Part shown: piece after piece, positions 30,878 to 40,232 of the stretch
How positions within the stretch are numbered: position 1 is the first letter of the stretch
How the letters are laid out: the number at the start of each line of letters is the position of its first letter
Assembly (NCBI GenBank): GCA_947184155.2
Contig: CAMXCT020006762.1
Location: 1 to 64,000, forward strand
DNA length: 64,000 nt
From: Cladocopium goreaui
Taxonomy: Eukaryota; Sar; Dinophyceae; Suessiales; Symbiodiniaceae
Reading direction: 5' to 3'
Notes under the pieces: generated by a model
Databases searched by the model: none
Told to the model about the DNA's origin: nothing
Seen by the model: the letters and a program-made list of their open reading frames with translations, nothing else
Program-made: the position numbers and the translations under genes

Positions 30878-33800
30878 CCCCATGCAGGTGGCCGATTGCT
30901 CCCACAACTTCGTGGTATCGACCCTGGTCCTCTCGTGTCCGAACCAATGAGCCACTTGGCTTCGAGAGAGGAAGTCCGAAGGATTGGATTGGCTGGGTAC
31001 CCTTTCTAGCCACACATGGCAAGAATGGGCTTCTTCAAGAAGAAAGATCTGCCTAAGCAACTTACTGCTAGGATCATTACCTGACCAAGTTTTAAGGAAA
31101 CTGCCCCGTACGGACTCGCTATCTGTGAAGGCTACCATACGCTTCCCAGCCTGGCCTGGGCACCACACTGAGACAGCGATTAACAAGGCTAGCATCTCCA
31201 ATTCCTGGATCATGGTGTGTTGATCTGTGCTCATTGCAGCAAGAATGAAAGGTTTCGAAATTTCTTCACTGAAGTATCCCAATATCGTCCCATCACTCGA
31301 ATATGCCACGCCCCCTACTCCCGAGTAGTTTTCAAGGTCAAAGGAGGCGTCAACATAGATATGTATATGGTCGGACATTGGTCCCCTGATGGTTCTCGGG
31401 AGGTTGGACCTCAACTGATGTCTGAGGCTGTTCAAGGCAGTGACGGTGTCATTGCACAAATGAAGTCGATTGCTGGAAATGTGCTTAGACAACACTCGGA
31501 GGTTATTTCTGGCACTCCTACCGAACAGTTGGCCACTGGCAAATTGCAAACGGCCTCTGAGCCTTTCACCGTCACTTTTCTTGAGTTTACCCAACTCCAG
31601 GATGGAATCAAGTTGTTCGCACAGCTCCCTGACTCGGTCGGCCGTGTTGTTGACGGTCGTCAACCCTGCTCCGGACATCCTGAAATCGAACTCCATACCA
31701 AGTACTTTACAAATGGTGTTATAGTCTACCAGCTTGTCCACCGATAACTTCCATCCCAAGAGATCGAACATCGCTGCAATCACCAGGTCGGTGTGTTTTG
31801 CGATGGTTGCGTTAGTAATGGAAAAGAAGTCGTCGAAGCACGATGTCCACATCAACTTGAGAAGTTTATTCCCTAACTTCCATATTCCGTGGGCCACACG
31901 AAGGAAGGCCGTCACTGATGCAACGGACCCGAAAGGAAGGACCTTCTGTTGAAACACCTCAGCTTTGTTAGTGGCCGGGCAGAAGACAACCAGGTATGCA
32001 TCTTGGGAAAAGGCCTGGTCACTAAGAGGGATCTGCTTGTATGCGTCTGCCAGGTCCCAGGTCTTCGCCACCAACTCAGGTCTCAGGGACCTGGTCTCAG
32101 ATTGCCTCAAAATGCATGCGATCATGGACGCCACATGATCCACGGTGTGCACTGTTGCGGTTTCAGTTTGCGACACACTTGAGTTTACAAAAGAGGCCTT
32201 ATAGTCATCTATGGGTCGCGTCTTATTTTTCTGAAAAACCCCGAATCTTCGGGTGAGAGTTGACCCAGAGGGCAGATCCTCAGGATTGATGGGACCTATG
32301 AGGAAACCCTTGGATACTTCTTTCATGGTGGCAGCGTACAGTTGCGAGTCCAGGTCGGCGTCGCCTGAAGACTTGACCATTTGCAGCATACTCTCTCGAC
32401 TCATGTCCGCTATCCGTCTAAGGTCTTCACAGGACATCGCTGCAGGTCTCACTTTTCGAGAAAAGACATTCGACTCCGGAAGGCTGCCTGTAAGGTCGAA
32501 ACCTTCAGCCAGTTGTTTGACTAAGTCGACATCTCCGTGCCCTGCATCTTTGAGGAGGCGATTAAACAAAGCCAAATTTTTGCTTCCCAGGATGTCTTTT
32601 CTTCGGTCGGACATCAGTTCCTTATTGGAGGTCTCTTCAGAGGCAAGTGATTGTTTCAAGTGGATCCATCTTTTTATCTCCTCCGTACGATCCTGTGATA
32701 GTCTCGCAGGGGTTTGGTTGAGGCAGTGTTTAACCACTTCCTCCATTTCATCCGGAAAGAAAGAATGCAGCCTGGTTGGATGACCTACTTCCAAAGCTTT
32801 CTGCACAAATTCTTCGGGGTTGAAATGAACTCCTATGGTTACTTTATTTTCTGAATCCACCTTGTTGTTCACACTCGCGCCTGAACCCCCGGGATGAGTG
32901 GAGAGCTTTCTGGCGCATGGTGGTAACGGCTGGGCTGTTGGATGCGGCAGAATGGCCTTGAATTCTGGCACCATTGGGGGGAGACCACGTCTCGGTTGCA
33001 AATCCGTGGCTGCACGCATGGTGTTCAAGGAGGCTTCTTGCAAGGCGAAAACTGGTGGGGTGCAGCTGATTCCATCTTTTTCCAACTGCGTGGCCAGTTT
33101 TGCTGCTATTGCTCGGCAAAGCTCCCATGGATACGTTGTTTCTTCTGAGGTCCTCCAGTGACCGGCTGGATCTTGACCCCAGGGTTCATGTTGATGTTGG
33201 TTATCACACATCAGCTCCAGTTGTTGAAAAGTGGGGATGTTGTGAAGAAACTTGGTGAGTTTCCTTCTTGAGCTCCCATACCTGCAGTGGTGGAAAAGAA
33301 CTTCATATAATGGAAACTTGTTTAGCAGTTGGACAAACGGTTTGGTCGCCCACATGAATGATCTGCCGGGATTTTCCACTGAGAAATACTTTTTGTGTTG
33401 CAAGCAGAATTCAACAAGGAAGCAAGTGACTTGATATAGTTCATTTGCCGCTTGAACGCGGGCTTTGAGACTGCCGGTCAGGTCGGGTATGCCGTCTGGG
33501 TGTCTTTCTGTGCGAACAATTGGTGGGTTCCATCGACCTTTCCTTTGGATAAGGCGGGCTCGTGAGCTGGTGCCACACGGCGGAGCAAAATGCACGTAAA
33601 TGCAAAATTCTGAAGCGATCAAATCCTGTACAAGCTTAACATGGTCGGGCTTCAAAAGATCATATTTAACTATGGGACTTCGGAGATGATCAGGCAATTT
33701 TAAATCGACACCAAAACTGTCTCGAAGGCCTAATGATCTCAAGGCGGCTGTTAGCTTTCCCGAGCCTGCGAAAACTTCGATGCAAAAGTATTGGCCTAGT

Positions 33801-33925
33801 GAACGGTCCTGATGACGATCCTGGTGAGGTGACCCTGCACTGCTTCGAATGTCAGGGATATCGTTGGTCCTCGGAGATTGTGGCAAAATTGGATCGGGCA
33901 AAACCGGGCCGTTCACTGGAGTTTG
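30875..33925 (-). CDS. Methyltransferase-like / reverse transcriptase / RNase H polyprotein
   Basis: About 1,016 codons in the same frame as the gag ORF, after its TGA. Numbering from the GTG at 33916: C5-MTase-like domain near 43-280 with motif I EVFAGSGK (47-54), motif IV APPCGTSSRAR (PPC 112-114) and VENPGRSFMW (ENP 181-183); RT near 555-740 with KTRPIDD, WDLADAYKQIP (Asp621) and SCFDDF (Asp695-Asp696); RNase H near 850-990 with YVDAS (Asp856), ELEMLAL, FTDSES (Asp932) and NPSDFLSR (Asp981). All expected RT and RNase H acidic residues are present. No ATG lies between the TGA and motif IV, so translation by readthrough from gag is inferred. Retrotransposon-borne cytosine methyltransferases are known from dinoflagellates (from memory). 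The MTase may be enzymatically altered; this was not tested. Confidence 0.85.
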   Translation of the reverse strand, partial: QTPVNGPVLPDPILPQSPRTNDIPDIRSSAGSPHQDRHQDRSLGQYFCIEVFAGSGKLTAALRSLGLRDSFGVDLKLPDHLRSPIVKYDLLKPDHVKLVQDLIASEFCIYVHFAPPCGTSSRARLIQRKGRWNPPIVRTERHPDGIPDLTGSLKARVQAANELYQVTCFLVEFCLQHKKYFSVENPGRSFMWATKPFVQLLNKFPLYEVLFHHCRYGSSRRKLTKFLHNIPTFQQLELMCDNQHQHEPWGQDPAGHWRTSEETTYPWELCRAIAAKLATQLEKDGISCTPPVFALQEASLNTMRAATDLQPRRGLPPMVPEFKAILPHPTAQPLPPCARKLSTHPGGSGASVNNKVDSENKVTIGVHFNPEEFVQKALEVGHPTRLHSFFPDEMEEVVKHCLNQTPARLSQDRTEEIKRWIHLKQSLASEETSNKELMSDRRKDILGSKNLALFNRLLKDAGHGDVDLVKQLAEGFDLTGSLPESNVFSRKVRPAAMSCEDLRRIADMSRESMLQMVKSSGDADLDSQLYAATMKEVSKGFLIGPINPEDLPSGSTLTRRFGVFQKNKTRPIDDYKASFVNSSVSQTETATVHTVDHVASMIACILRQSETRSLRPELVAKTWDLADAYKQIPLSDQAFSQDAYLVVFCPATNKAEVFQQKVLPFGSVASVTAFLRVAHGIWKLGNKLLKLMWTSCFDDFFSITNATIAKHTDLVIAAMFDLLGWKLSVDKLVDYNTICKVLGMEFDFRMSGAGLTTVNNTADRVRELCEQLDSILELGKLKKSDGERLRGRLQFASGQLFGRSARNNLRVLSKHISSNRLHLCNDTVTALNSLRHQLRSNLPRTIRGPMSDHIHIYVDASFDLENYSGVGGVAYSSDGTILGYFSEEISKPFILAAMSTDQHTMIQELEMLALLIAVSVWCPGQAGKRMVAFTDSESVRGSFLKTWSGNDPSSKLLRQIFLLEEAHSCHVWLERVPSQSNPSDFLSRSQVAHWFGHERTRVDTTKLWEQSATCMG

Positions 33926-35254
33926 TCACTGGTGATTCTGGAGGCTATGTGGTTGCTCACAGTTTGGCTCTGCACATAAATGCAATCCGCGAGCACACTT
34001 GCCTCCTGGTTTTGCGTCCTGACACCCCTGAGGGAGATTGTATGCCCAACATAGGCGCTCATTCGACTTGGTGGTCAGGCTCTTTCCTATGAGTCCTCGT
34101 GGAATGTTAGGGCCACGTCCCCTTTTGGATTTGCCCCCTTTGCCTTTGCCTTTGCCTTTCGATGGGGCTGCTGGATTCCCTTTTGGTGGAGTGCGCGACC
34201 TTGTTCTCTTTGGAGTTGCAGCTGCTTTGGGTTGAACTGGCTTGTCACTGCTGCTCTTCAGCGGAAGCGGCAATAGATGGAATGTCACTGATGGATGTGC
34301 AAGCACTTTGGCGATCTCTGTTTCCAACGGCAGGGTGCCCTGCTGATCTCTCTTGAGCGTGCTCAATTTTTCTGCCATGTGGAGCCAGGCTGCACGATCT
34401 GCTCGCAAAATCTGGGCCAATGAGACCGATGAGTAACCTGGTGGTGGTGCTACATGCAGGTGGTCGAAGAGCTCCGCATGGTAAGAATTCATGATATGAT
34501 AGTTGCAGGCCTGAACCAAATCGAAGGCTAAGGCTCTTCGTCTCATCGCATTTGCCGTCTCCAGTTCAGTGGATGTTGAGCAGCTCAGGTCCTGTGCCTT
34601 GTCTCGCACTACCAGAGAGCTTTGATCAATTGAGATCTCCTTGGTGGTCTTCTTGTGAGACAACTCGGACCTTCTGGTAGCAAATTTGTCTGGTGACAAA
34701 TACACAAGTGAATCCTTCTCAAGCATCCCCAAAACAAGATCATAGTTTTGAAAAGCACACTCTTCCTCCCCTTTGAGTCTGAGCCCTTCAAGCCTGGTCT
34801 TCTGTTCTTTGACCCTGTTGTCTCGCTCAGCGGGGGCCAATTTGGCCTTTGTTTGGTCCTCTGTTTTGTGGACTTTGTTTTGCAATTCTGCCGACAAAAG
34901 AGTTTGCGCTTCAAAGATGAGCCTTTTCATGGATGCATAAGTGCCGGGATTGGCAACGACTAATCCGTTGAAGAGACCATCAATTTGACCATTGGTTGGG
35001 GCTTCTCCAGGTGGGCATGCTGCAAATGCTAGCCGGGCTAACGAATCAACTCGATTGGTGATGAGCGCCTCGACTTCCTCCGATGTCAGGCTAACTTCAA
35101 GCCCCCTGGATCTCAGAGCCTCTTTCGACTCCAACAGGGTACTCATGCCGACGAAGCGAAGGAGTAATGAGTGCAAATGTAGAACTGTCTTGCCAAAGAT
35201 GTGTCCCGTGAAAAGCTTGAGTATGCTCTTGATTTTTGTTTTGTGGATGATCAT
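33926..35254 (-). CDS. Gag-like protein with Cys/His zinc motif
   Basis: 442 codons from ATG 35254; a later Met (MSTLLESKEALRSRG) is a plausible alternative start. The middle is Lys/Glu-rich and helical. A basic Gly-Lys tract (GKGKGKGGKSKRGRG) is followed by a C-terminal Cys/His cluster, CWAYNLPQGC, GKCARGLHLC and EPNCEQPH, resembling CCCH-type fingers. This is the expected make-up of an RNA-binding nucleocapsid-like protein that packages element RNA. It ends in TGA at 33926-33928, followed by CAA, and the same frame stays open into the MTase-RT ORF. Confidence 0.75.
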   Translation of the reverse strand: MIIHKTKIKSILKLFTGHIFGKTVLHLHSLLLRFVGMSTLLESKEALRSRGLEVSLTSEEVEALITNRVDSLARLAFAACPPGEAPTNGQIDGLFNGLVVANPGTYASMKRLIFEAQTLLSAELQNKVHKTEDQTKAKLAPAERDNRVKEQKTRLEGLRLKGEEECAFQNYDLVLGMLEKDSLVYLSPDKFATRRSELSHKKTTKEISIDQSSLVVRDKAQDLSCSTSTELETANAMRRRALAFDLVQACNYHIMNSYHAELFDHLHVAPPPGYSSVSLAQILRADRAAWLHMAEKLSTLKRDQQGTLPLETEIAKVLAHPSVTFHLLPLPLKSSSDKPVQPKAAATPKRTRSRTPPKGNPAAPSKGKGKGKGGKSKRGRGPNIPRGLIGKSLTTKSNERLCWAYNLPQGCQDAKPGGKCARGLHLCAEPNCEQPHSLQNHQ

Positions 35255-35437
35255 GCTATAACCTGTCGATCAATCTGATTCTTGGCCCGAGTAAATTTCC
35301 CACTTTCACTGTCCAGATTGAAAAAGTTTTTTTTTTGCTGAGCCACGCACATGCATGGTAAATATCACATGTCGCACTTGCGATGTGAAAACTCTCATCC
35401 ACCGATCTGGTGCATGAAAAGAAAAAGGCACTTGCCT

Positions 35438-37648
35438 TTATAATCTGTCGACATGATTTCTCACAATCATGAATGATTGCAATGATCGTTCATTATGTTT
35501 ACCACACTGCTGGCACGTGCCAGTCCTCATGTTACTTTCCCAACATGTCGACGGAGCGGCCTTTTTCTCTCTCTCAGTTCGCCACTTCTTCAATCCCGCT
35601 GCCATCTGACCTACCGTCCTAATTGGTTTGGATGCGGCGCATCGTTTACATTTCCGAAATTCCAAAAATGGAGATTCATCTACCTGCTCGAAATCTGGAG
35701 TAATTCGGACCCCGCAACTGAAAACTTCTGAGCCTCCGACAGCTGACACATGAACTACCTGTGTACGGATGTTCCTGTACATGACCACATCTGGGTCCCA
35801 GGCTCTGGGAGCAGCTATTGGATCGTTTTGCTGCTCGGCTTCCGGCTCGTGGTCGCTGCTGTCATCGGATGATTCGGAGTCAGAGGATGAATCTCCAGAA
35901 TTCGGAGATACTTCGGATGCTTCTGGACCGGGCGTTGGATCCACTGTGAAAGAGCATTTCGGATCGGGTACGATTGCTGAACTCATCATTCCAGACCTTG
36001 TGGAGTCTGGTGAGAAGGCTTTCGTCCTGACTTGTTGCAGGACCAACTCGAAATCTCTCAATGGCTTTGCCAAACTATCTCGGGCGTAGCATTCTGCTGA
36101 GGTCTTGCCTGTGGAATGATGGCCAAGGATTGCCCTGACATCTGGCTCTAGGCCCCACTTTGCGCACCAAGACAGTGGTGTAGCTTTGAGAGTATGGATG
36201 GTGGTGAATTCAACCCCACCCTCCAAGCTCTTCAGCAGGTTGCGGATCCATTTTCCGGCCTCTTTGGTGGTGACAGCTCGTCCTGACCATCCCCCGCTCA
36301 GATTGGGAGCAGTTAGCAATGGTTCCTGATCAATGTTTTCCACTGGCCTGTTGACAAGCTGCGCCACTTTCAAGAAAGCAAGACCCCATGGGGGAGAGGT
36401 AACTCCCCAGATGGGGGCTACCAGTGGCATGGCCAAGCCGCCCTTTGCAACCAGTCTGGAAGTTTTGTGCGACCTTGTCTTGCATTCGAGATAACCGGAA
36501 ATTTTCCCTTCTCGTTCACCAACATCTGCGATGAAATTGTATATTTTTCTAATGTCTGACCACCTGCTTCGGCTATAAAGGCAGAAGAGCATGCATCCAC
36601 TGGCAAATCTGTCAAACAGGCCAAGTCGTTCGTCGGAGAGGTAGAACTCCAGATGTTCGACTTCCCTGACTGTCAACACCCTGGCTTGGTTTTTCTCAGG
36701 GCGCATTGCGTCACTGACCTCAATGAGCCTGCGGATCTTGGCCGAAATCAGGTCTTCTGTTTCGAAACTAACGGTGATGCCAACGACATGTTTGCAAAAG
36801 TTCAGTGCTTCCACAAAACCTCTGAGATACGAAGCTGGCTTTCCATCTTTCATCATTGCTTGCAGATATTCTTCTACCAAGTCTCTGGAAACTGGGAACG
36901 GGCACAGTGCAAAATACCGAGATCGATACCATTTGGTGAATTGAAGGATGCTAGACCCGCGTCTGAGAAGGGTCCCGTGACTCCTGTTCCCAAACACGAG
37001 CTTCATGTCTTCAAGTCTGTGGTTGTGCACGGCTGCATGAAGATCAAAACCAGTCGGCCATGCTTCGGGCCCTGTCGAAAAGATCATGTACCACTTCTCC
37101 AATGCTTTGGTCATGGCAGTTTCTTCGAGCTCCTTTTCGGACAACTTAATATTTCTGAAGTTGATCACGTCGCTGTAAGCCCCTCGACTTGTTTTGCATT
37201 GCGTCCATTGGACAGAAGAGGCCGATTGGTTACCCAGGGCGTCAAACTCAATCGGACTCATCACTGGGGTCGGAATAAGCTTAGATGGATCTTTATTGAA
37301 AATCAGAGACATGCCTTTGCGTTCCCAAGGCATCTTGAACTTAAAGATGGGTTTTGCACTCATGCAAGAGTCTGCAACCATAGCCCTCAAATTCTTGGCA
37401 CTGCTGTCATCGAGAACTTCTGCTTTCTCATTAGGCAATGCTGGAGGTTGAGGGGGGAATTCTACGTACCCATCCCATTCAGATTTGTCATCATTCCCAA
37501 ACAAACTAAGATCTTCCGACTCTACTATGTCAACTATTTCATTGGCATCTACTCCTTCTGGAAGGGGCAACTGGACGGTTCGGGAGTTGACGGATGCGGA
37601 TTCTGACTGGTCATCCTGCTCAGCCGGCCGCTTCACCCCTCGTAACAT
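35438..37648 (-). CDS. Tyrosine recombinase (integrase) of element 2
   Basis: 736 codons. An acidic N-terminal region precedes a SAM-like core-binding domain (about 180-310), then a catalytic domain: YSRSRWSDI (Arg362), IHTLKAT (His485, Lys488 in HxxK form), ILGHHSTG (His510/511) and AECYARD (nucleophile Tyr521). An acidic Ser/Asp linker follows (about 575-600), then a Cys-rich tail (CKRCAAS and CQQCGKHN) that may bind zinc. YR enzymes integrate circular cDNA of DIRS/PAT elements by strand exchange at the outer ends. Here the YR gene is 5' of gag and pol; in classic DIRS elements it is 3'. The full set of catalytic positions suggests activity. Confidence 0.8.
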   Translation of the reverse strand: MLRGVKRPAEQDDQSESASVNSRTVQLPLPEGVDANEIVDIVESEDLSLFGNDDKSEWDGYVEFPPQPPALPNEKAEVLDDSSAKNLRAMVADSCMSAKPIFKFKMPWERKGMSLIFNKDPSKLIPTPVMSPIEFDALGNQSASSVQWTQCKTSRGAYSDVINFRNIKLSEKELEETAMTKALEKWYMIFSTGPEAWPTGFDLHAAVHNHRLEDMKLVFGNRSHGTLLRRGSSILQFTKWYRSRYFALCPFPVSRDLVEEYLQAMMKDGKPASYLRGFVEALNFCKHVVGITVSFETEDLISAKIRRLIEVSDAMRPEKNQARVLTVREVEHLEFYLSDERLGLFDRFASGCMLFCLYSRSRWSDIRKIYNFIADVGEREGKISGYLECKTRSHKTSRLVAKGGLAMPLVAPIWGVTSPPWGLAFLKVAQLVNRPVENIDQEPLLTAPNLSGGWSGRAVTTKEAGKWIRNLLKSLEGGVEFTTIHTLKATPLSWCAKWGLEPDVRAILGHHSTGKTSAECYARDSLAKPLRDFELVLQQVRTKAFSPDSTRSGMMSSAIVPDPKCSFTVDPTPGPEASEVSPNSGDSSSDSESSDDSSDHEPEAEQQNDPIAAPRAWDPDVVMYRNIRTQVVHVSAVGGSEVFSCGVRITPDFEQVDESPFLEFRKCKRCAASKPIRTVGQMAAGLKKWRTEREKKAAPSTCWESNMRTGTCQQCGKHNERSLQSFMIVRNHVDRL

Positions 37649-37649
37649 C

Positions 37650-39007
37650 TACGCACTTTCGTGCTCACGGATGCTCATCAGCTTTCGGATAGGGTGTGCG
37701 GATGCGAGCCGGAGCTCTCACTTCACCAGGCAAAGTGCCTCATCAGAAAAATTGAATCGCCTGAAAGTAAGTACTACTCTTATATTTTCCAACATTGCAT
37801 AAAACACTCGGTCATCAACTTACCTTCGTCTCAAACCGTGAATGCATGAATGAAATTGTGAATTCTTCAATACTGAGTTGGACGCCACTCGGCAGCCCCG
37901 GTGCAACCTTCACCGAATCCAACATCTGACTCAATGCCTATCTATTCTGGCTTAGAATCACTGTTTCGAAAAACCATTGTGGCATGTCGCTCACTCGAGC
38001 TGATCCGCAGTCGCACATGCAACTTCCTCGCCTGGTGGGCTATGATCCTGAGGTCAACACCTGGAGTGTCTTGAAACGAAAAGAAAACGGACCACCACAT
38101 GCCAAGGTTTGAAACTTCAAAATCTTGAGCGAGAGTTCATCACATGATGATTGGATGTCACTCAAACTGAGACTGTGACTCACAAGACCTTCACCTGATG
38201 GTCAATCAGTCATCATTGAGGTCTGTACTTACAGAAAGTGTGTCATTACGAATTTCTGATTCTCTGTAACTTGAAATAGAGGTCCGGACTTCCAAATTGA
38301 CTGTGATCGGGAAGCAACCTCCGAGACTGGAGCGCGGATCTCACCTGAGAGTGTCACACGACACTCACTCTAATGGCGACACTTGTCAAACCACATTTCT
38401 CCACACACGTTCACACACTGAAGAATGTCTGAGTGGGACACTCAGGAGCCACGTCTGATGCCCGTCCTAGAGCATCGATCAGACAAATGCATGACGTAAC
38501 CCGATGCCACTTGGCGACATTTGCGTGTTCTGTGCCATTCACTTTATGTGTAAGAACTGTCACTTGACAGTTAACTCACAAAGTACGTGTCACCTGACAC
38601 CCAATCTGAGGATGGCACAAATGAGGGAAGCCGAAAAGACCCCCCAAAAAAAAAAATCCAAAACTGCTCACTTGAGCCTTTCGTACACATAGGTGTGATG
38701 ACCGAAATGATTCATGCGCACACTCTTGTGCATGTGTTCTGACTTGCAAGATATCCCATACCTCTACACAGCAAAGTGGATCCATCCAACAATGCATATT
38801 ATGCCATGTGTGGATCGTGTCTACATGGGATGATGCGGACAAACCCCCGGAGGAATCAGCCCATTTTCAAAAAGCGGCTGGCTGCGCGCTGAGGTGGATA
38901 TCTGAATTGAGCTCCGACTGTTGTGGAAAAACGTGATCAAAAAGGCCTGGAAAAAGAAGTCGACACCTGTAGTGATGGAGTCTGGGCCGTCGATGATGTG
39001 CTGCATG
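37650..39007. other. Element 2 leader between ORFs, hairpin-rich
   Basis: No convincing ORF. Several perfect short hairpins occur within 38345-38600: GAGTGTC-ACAC-GACACTC, CTGAGTG-GGA-CACTCAG, AACTGTCA-CT-TGACAGTT and GTGTCA-CC-TGACAC. It may hold promoter or structural signals for the YR-gag-pol RNA. Confidence 0.5.
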
Positions 39008-39592
39008 TCAGTCAGCGGGATGTTCCAAGTCTTCGGCTTGGAGAACAAGGCCCAACTCACGTGCCATTGTCTCATCACGAGCTCCAAGGGCTTCAACAAC
39101 CCGTCCCAGCAAATTGCGTGTGTCCTGCAGTTGTTGTCGCAGGGTCCGCAATTCAGCTTGTTGCCGGCGGAACTCATTGTAAATTCGCCCAAGGCACTCA
39201 TAGATCTCCGGTGCAGGCACAAGGTGGACTTCAAGGCATGTCCGTGATACATCGACCGTGGTTGTGATGCCCAAGGTGTAGCTGAAATTGCAAGCTTGAG
39301 CATGTTGAAGCATGTCCTTGTAGATATTCACATCGAGGACGGCGAAATGGTACCTGCGTAGCTCTGAGAGGTTCTCGTCCCAAGCTGTCCAGAATGAATC
39401 CATTGATTCAATGGCTGGGCACAGATGCCGCGCCTGGGGCGTAGACATGGGCATGAGGTACTCATTTATTTCGCATGCTGTATCCTCCATGTTGAATATG
39501 GCCAACAGGTGGGACACGGTCCACTCAGGATGTTCTGGAGCGTTGGAAAATTGGATGGGGATGGAGAACTGCGTAATAGGCAACTCAGCCAT
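39008..39592 (-). CDS. Element 2 first ORF, coiled-coil protein of unknown function
   Basis: About 194 codons from ATG 39592 (MAELPITQFSIPIQF). The C-terminal third is a clear coiled coil: YNEFRRQQAELRTLRQQL, then QDTRNLLGRVVEAL. It lies between A1 and the YR gene and has no frameshift. A structural, gag-like or regulatory role is possible; no family is recognised. Confidence 0.5.
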   Translation of the reverse strand: MAELPITQFSIPIQFSNAPEHPEWTVSHLLAIFNMEDTACEINEYLMPMSTPQARHLCPAIESMDSFWTAWDENLSELRRYHFAVLDVNIYKDMLQHAQACNFSYTLGITTTVDVSRTCLEVHLVPAPEIYECLGRIYNEFRRQQAELRTLRQQLQDTRNLLGRVVEALGARDETMARELGLVLQAEDLEHPAD

Positions 39593-39685
39593 CACTCAAG
39601 ATCCACAGCACTACGAAGACGATGGTGCCAAAAGTAATGCCAGCCCCAAACAAGCAACCTGAGATGAAAATGGACCGTGTAGACA

Positions 39686-40021
39686 CCGGCAAGGACAACG
39701 TCAAAGGGGACTGTATGGCGATGCGTCCCTTCTCACGACATCGCATGCCCCGGGGCGGCCGATGCGAGAATGCGAAAAATTTGAATAAAATGAACTTCGA
39801 AATGAAGAAGGTTGACAATGAAGTTGTTCTTGAAAGACATGTGTATTGAAAACCCGGCAAGGACAACGTCAAAGGGGACTGTATGGCGATGCGTCCCTTC
39901 TCACGACATCGCATGCCCCGGGGCGGCCGATGCGAGAATGCGAAAAATTTGAATAAAATGAACTTCGAAATGAAGAAGGTTGACAATGAAGTTGTTCTTG
40001 AAAGACATGTGTATTGAAAAT
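39686..40021. repeat. 168-bp tandem duplication at the inner edge of A1
   Basis: 39686-39853 and 39854-40021 are near-perfect direct copies starting CCGGCAAGGACAACG. The duplication includes the first part of the A repeat and is absent from A2, so it arose at this end only. Confidence 0.85.
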
Positions 40022-40232
40022 GTCATGTGTCCAATGTCAACCTTTTGAAGTTCATGTAGTGGCACTTGCCACTGTCACACTTGTGACTGGAACCGAAAAC
40101 CACATCGTCGAATGAGTGAATTGACAAGCTCACAAGGACAATATGACACACCGCACCACTCAACTGAATGTTTCGTTTCAAGATGAACCCAGTCTCATAA
40201 AAATCTATCATGACTTCTTCATGAGAGCATTC
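39940..40232. repeat. Element 2 repeat A1 (right end)
   Basis: About 293 bp, matching A2. The outer end is GAGCATTC, followed by flank AATTTGACC. Confidence 0.9.

Larger units (their letters stand above)
29866..40232 (-). mobile_element. Element 2: PAT/DIRS-like YR retrotransposon with MTase-RT-RNase H, apparently intact
   Basis: About 10.4 kb. Minus-strand order: A1 (39940-40232), coiled-coil ORF, YR ORF, gag-like ORF, TGA, MTase-RT-RNase H ORF, B1 (30734-30877), A2 (30443-30734), a 433-bp spacer with an ORF, B2 (29866-30009). The outer ends GAGCATTC (right) and CTTATGC (left) are fused at 30734, sharing one C. That is the split-direct-repeat signature. RT, RNase H and YR catalytic residues are all present, so this copy may be recently active. 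No target duplication is seen, as expected for YR integration. It lies upstream of the TM1 exon of the transporter gene, in the same orientation. Confidence 0.85.

Noticed and set aside
36653-37606. 317-codon plus-strand frame
   Set aside because: It is antisense to the tyrosine recombinase, which has all catalytic motifs.
29866-40232. Element 2 as an LTR retrotransposon
   Set aside because: The terminal sequences differ (A at one end, B at the other), a tyrosine recombinase is present, and no DDE integrase or protease was seen.
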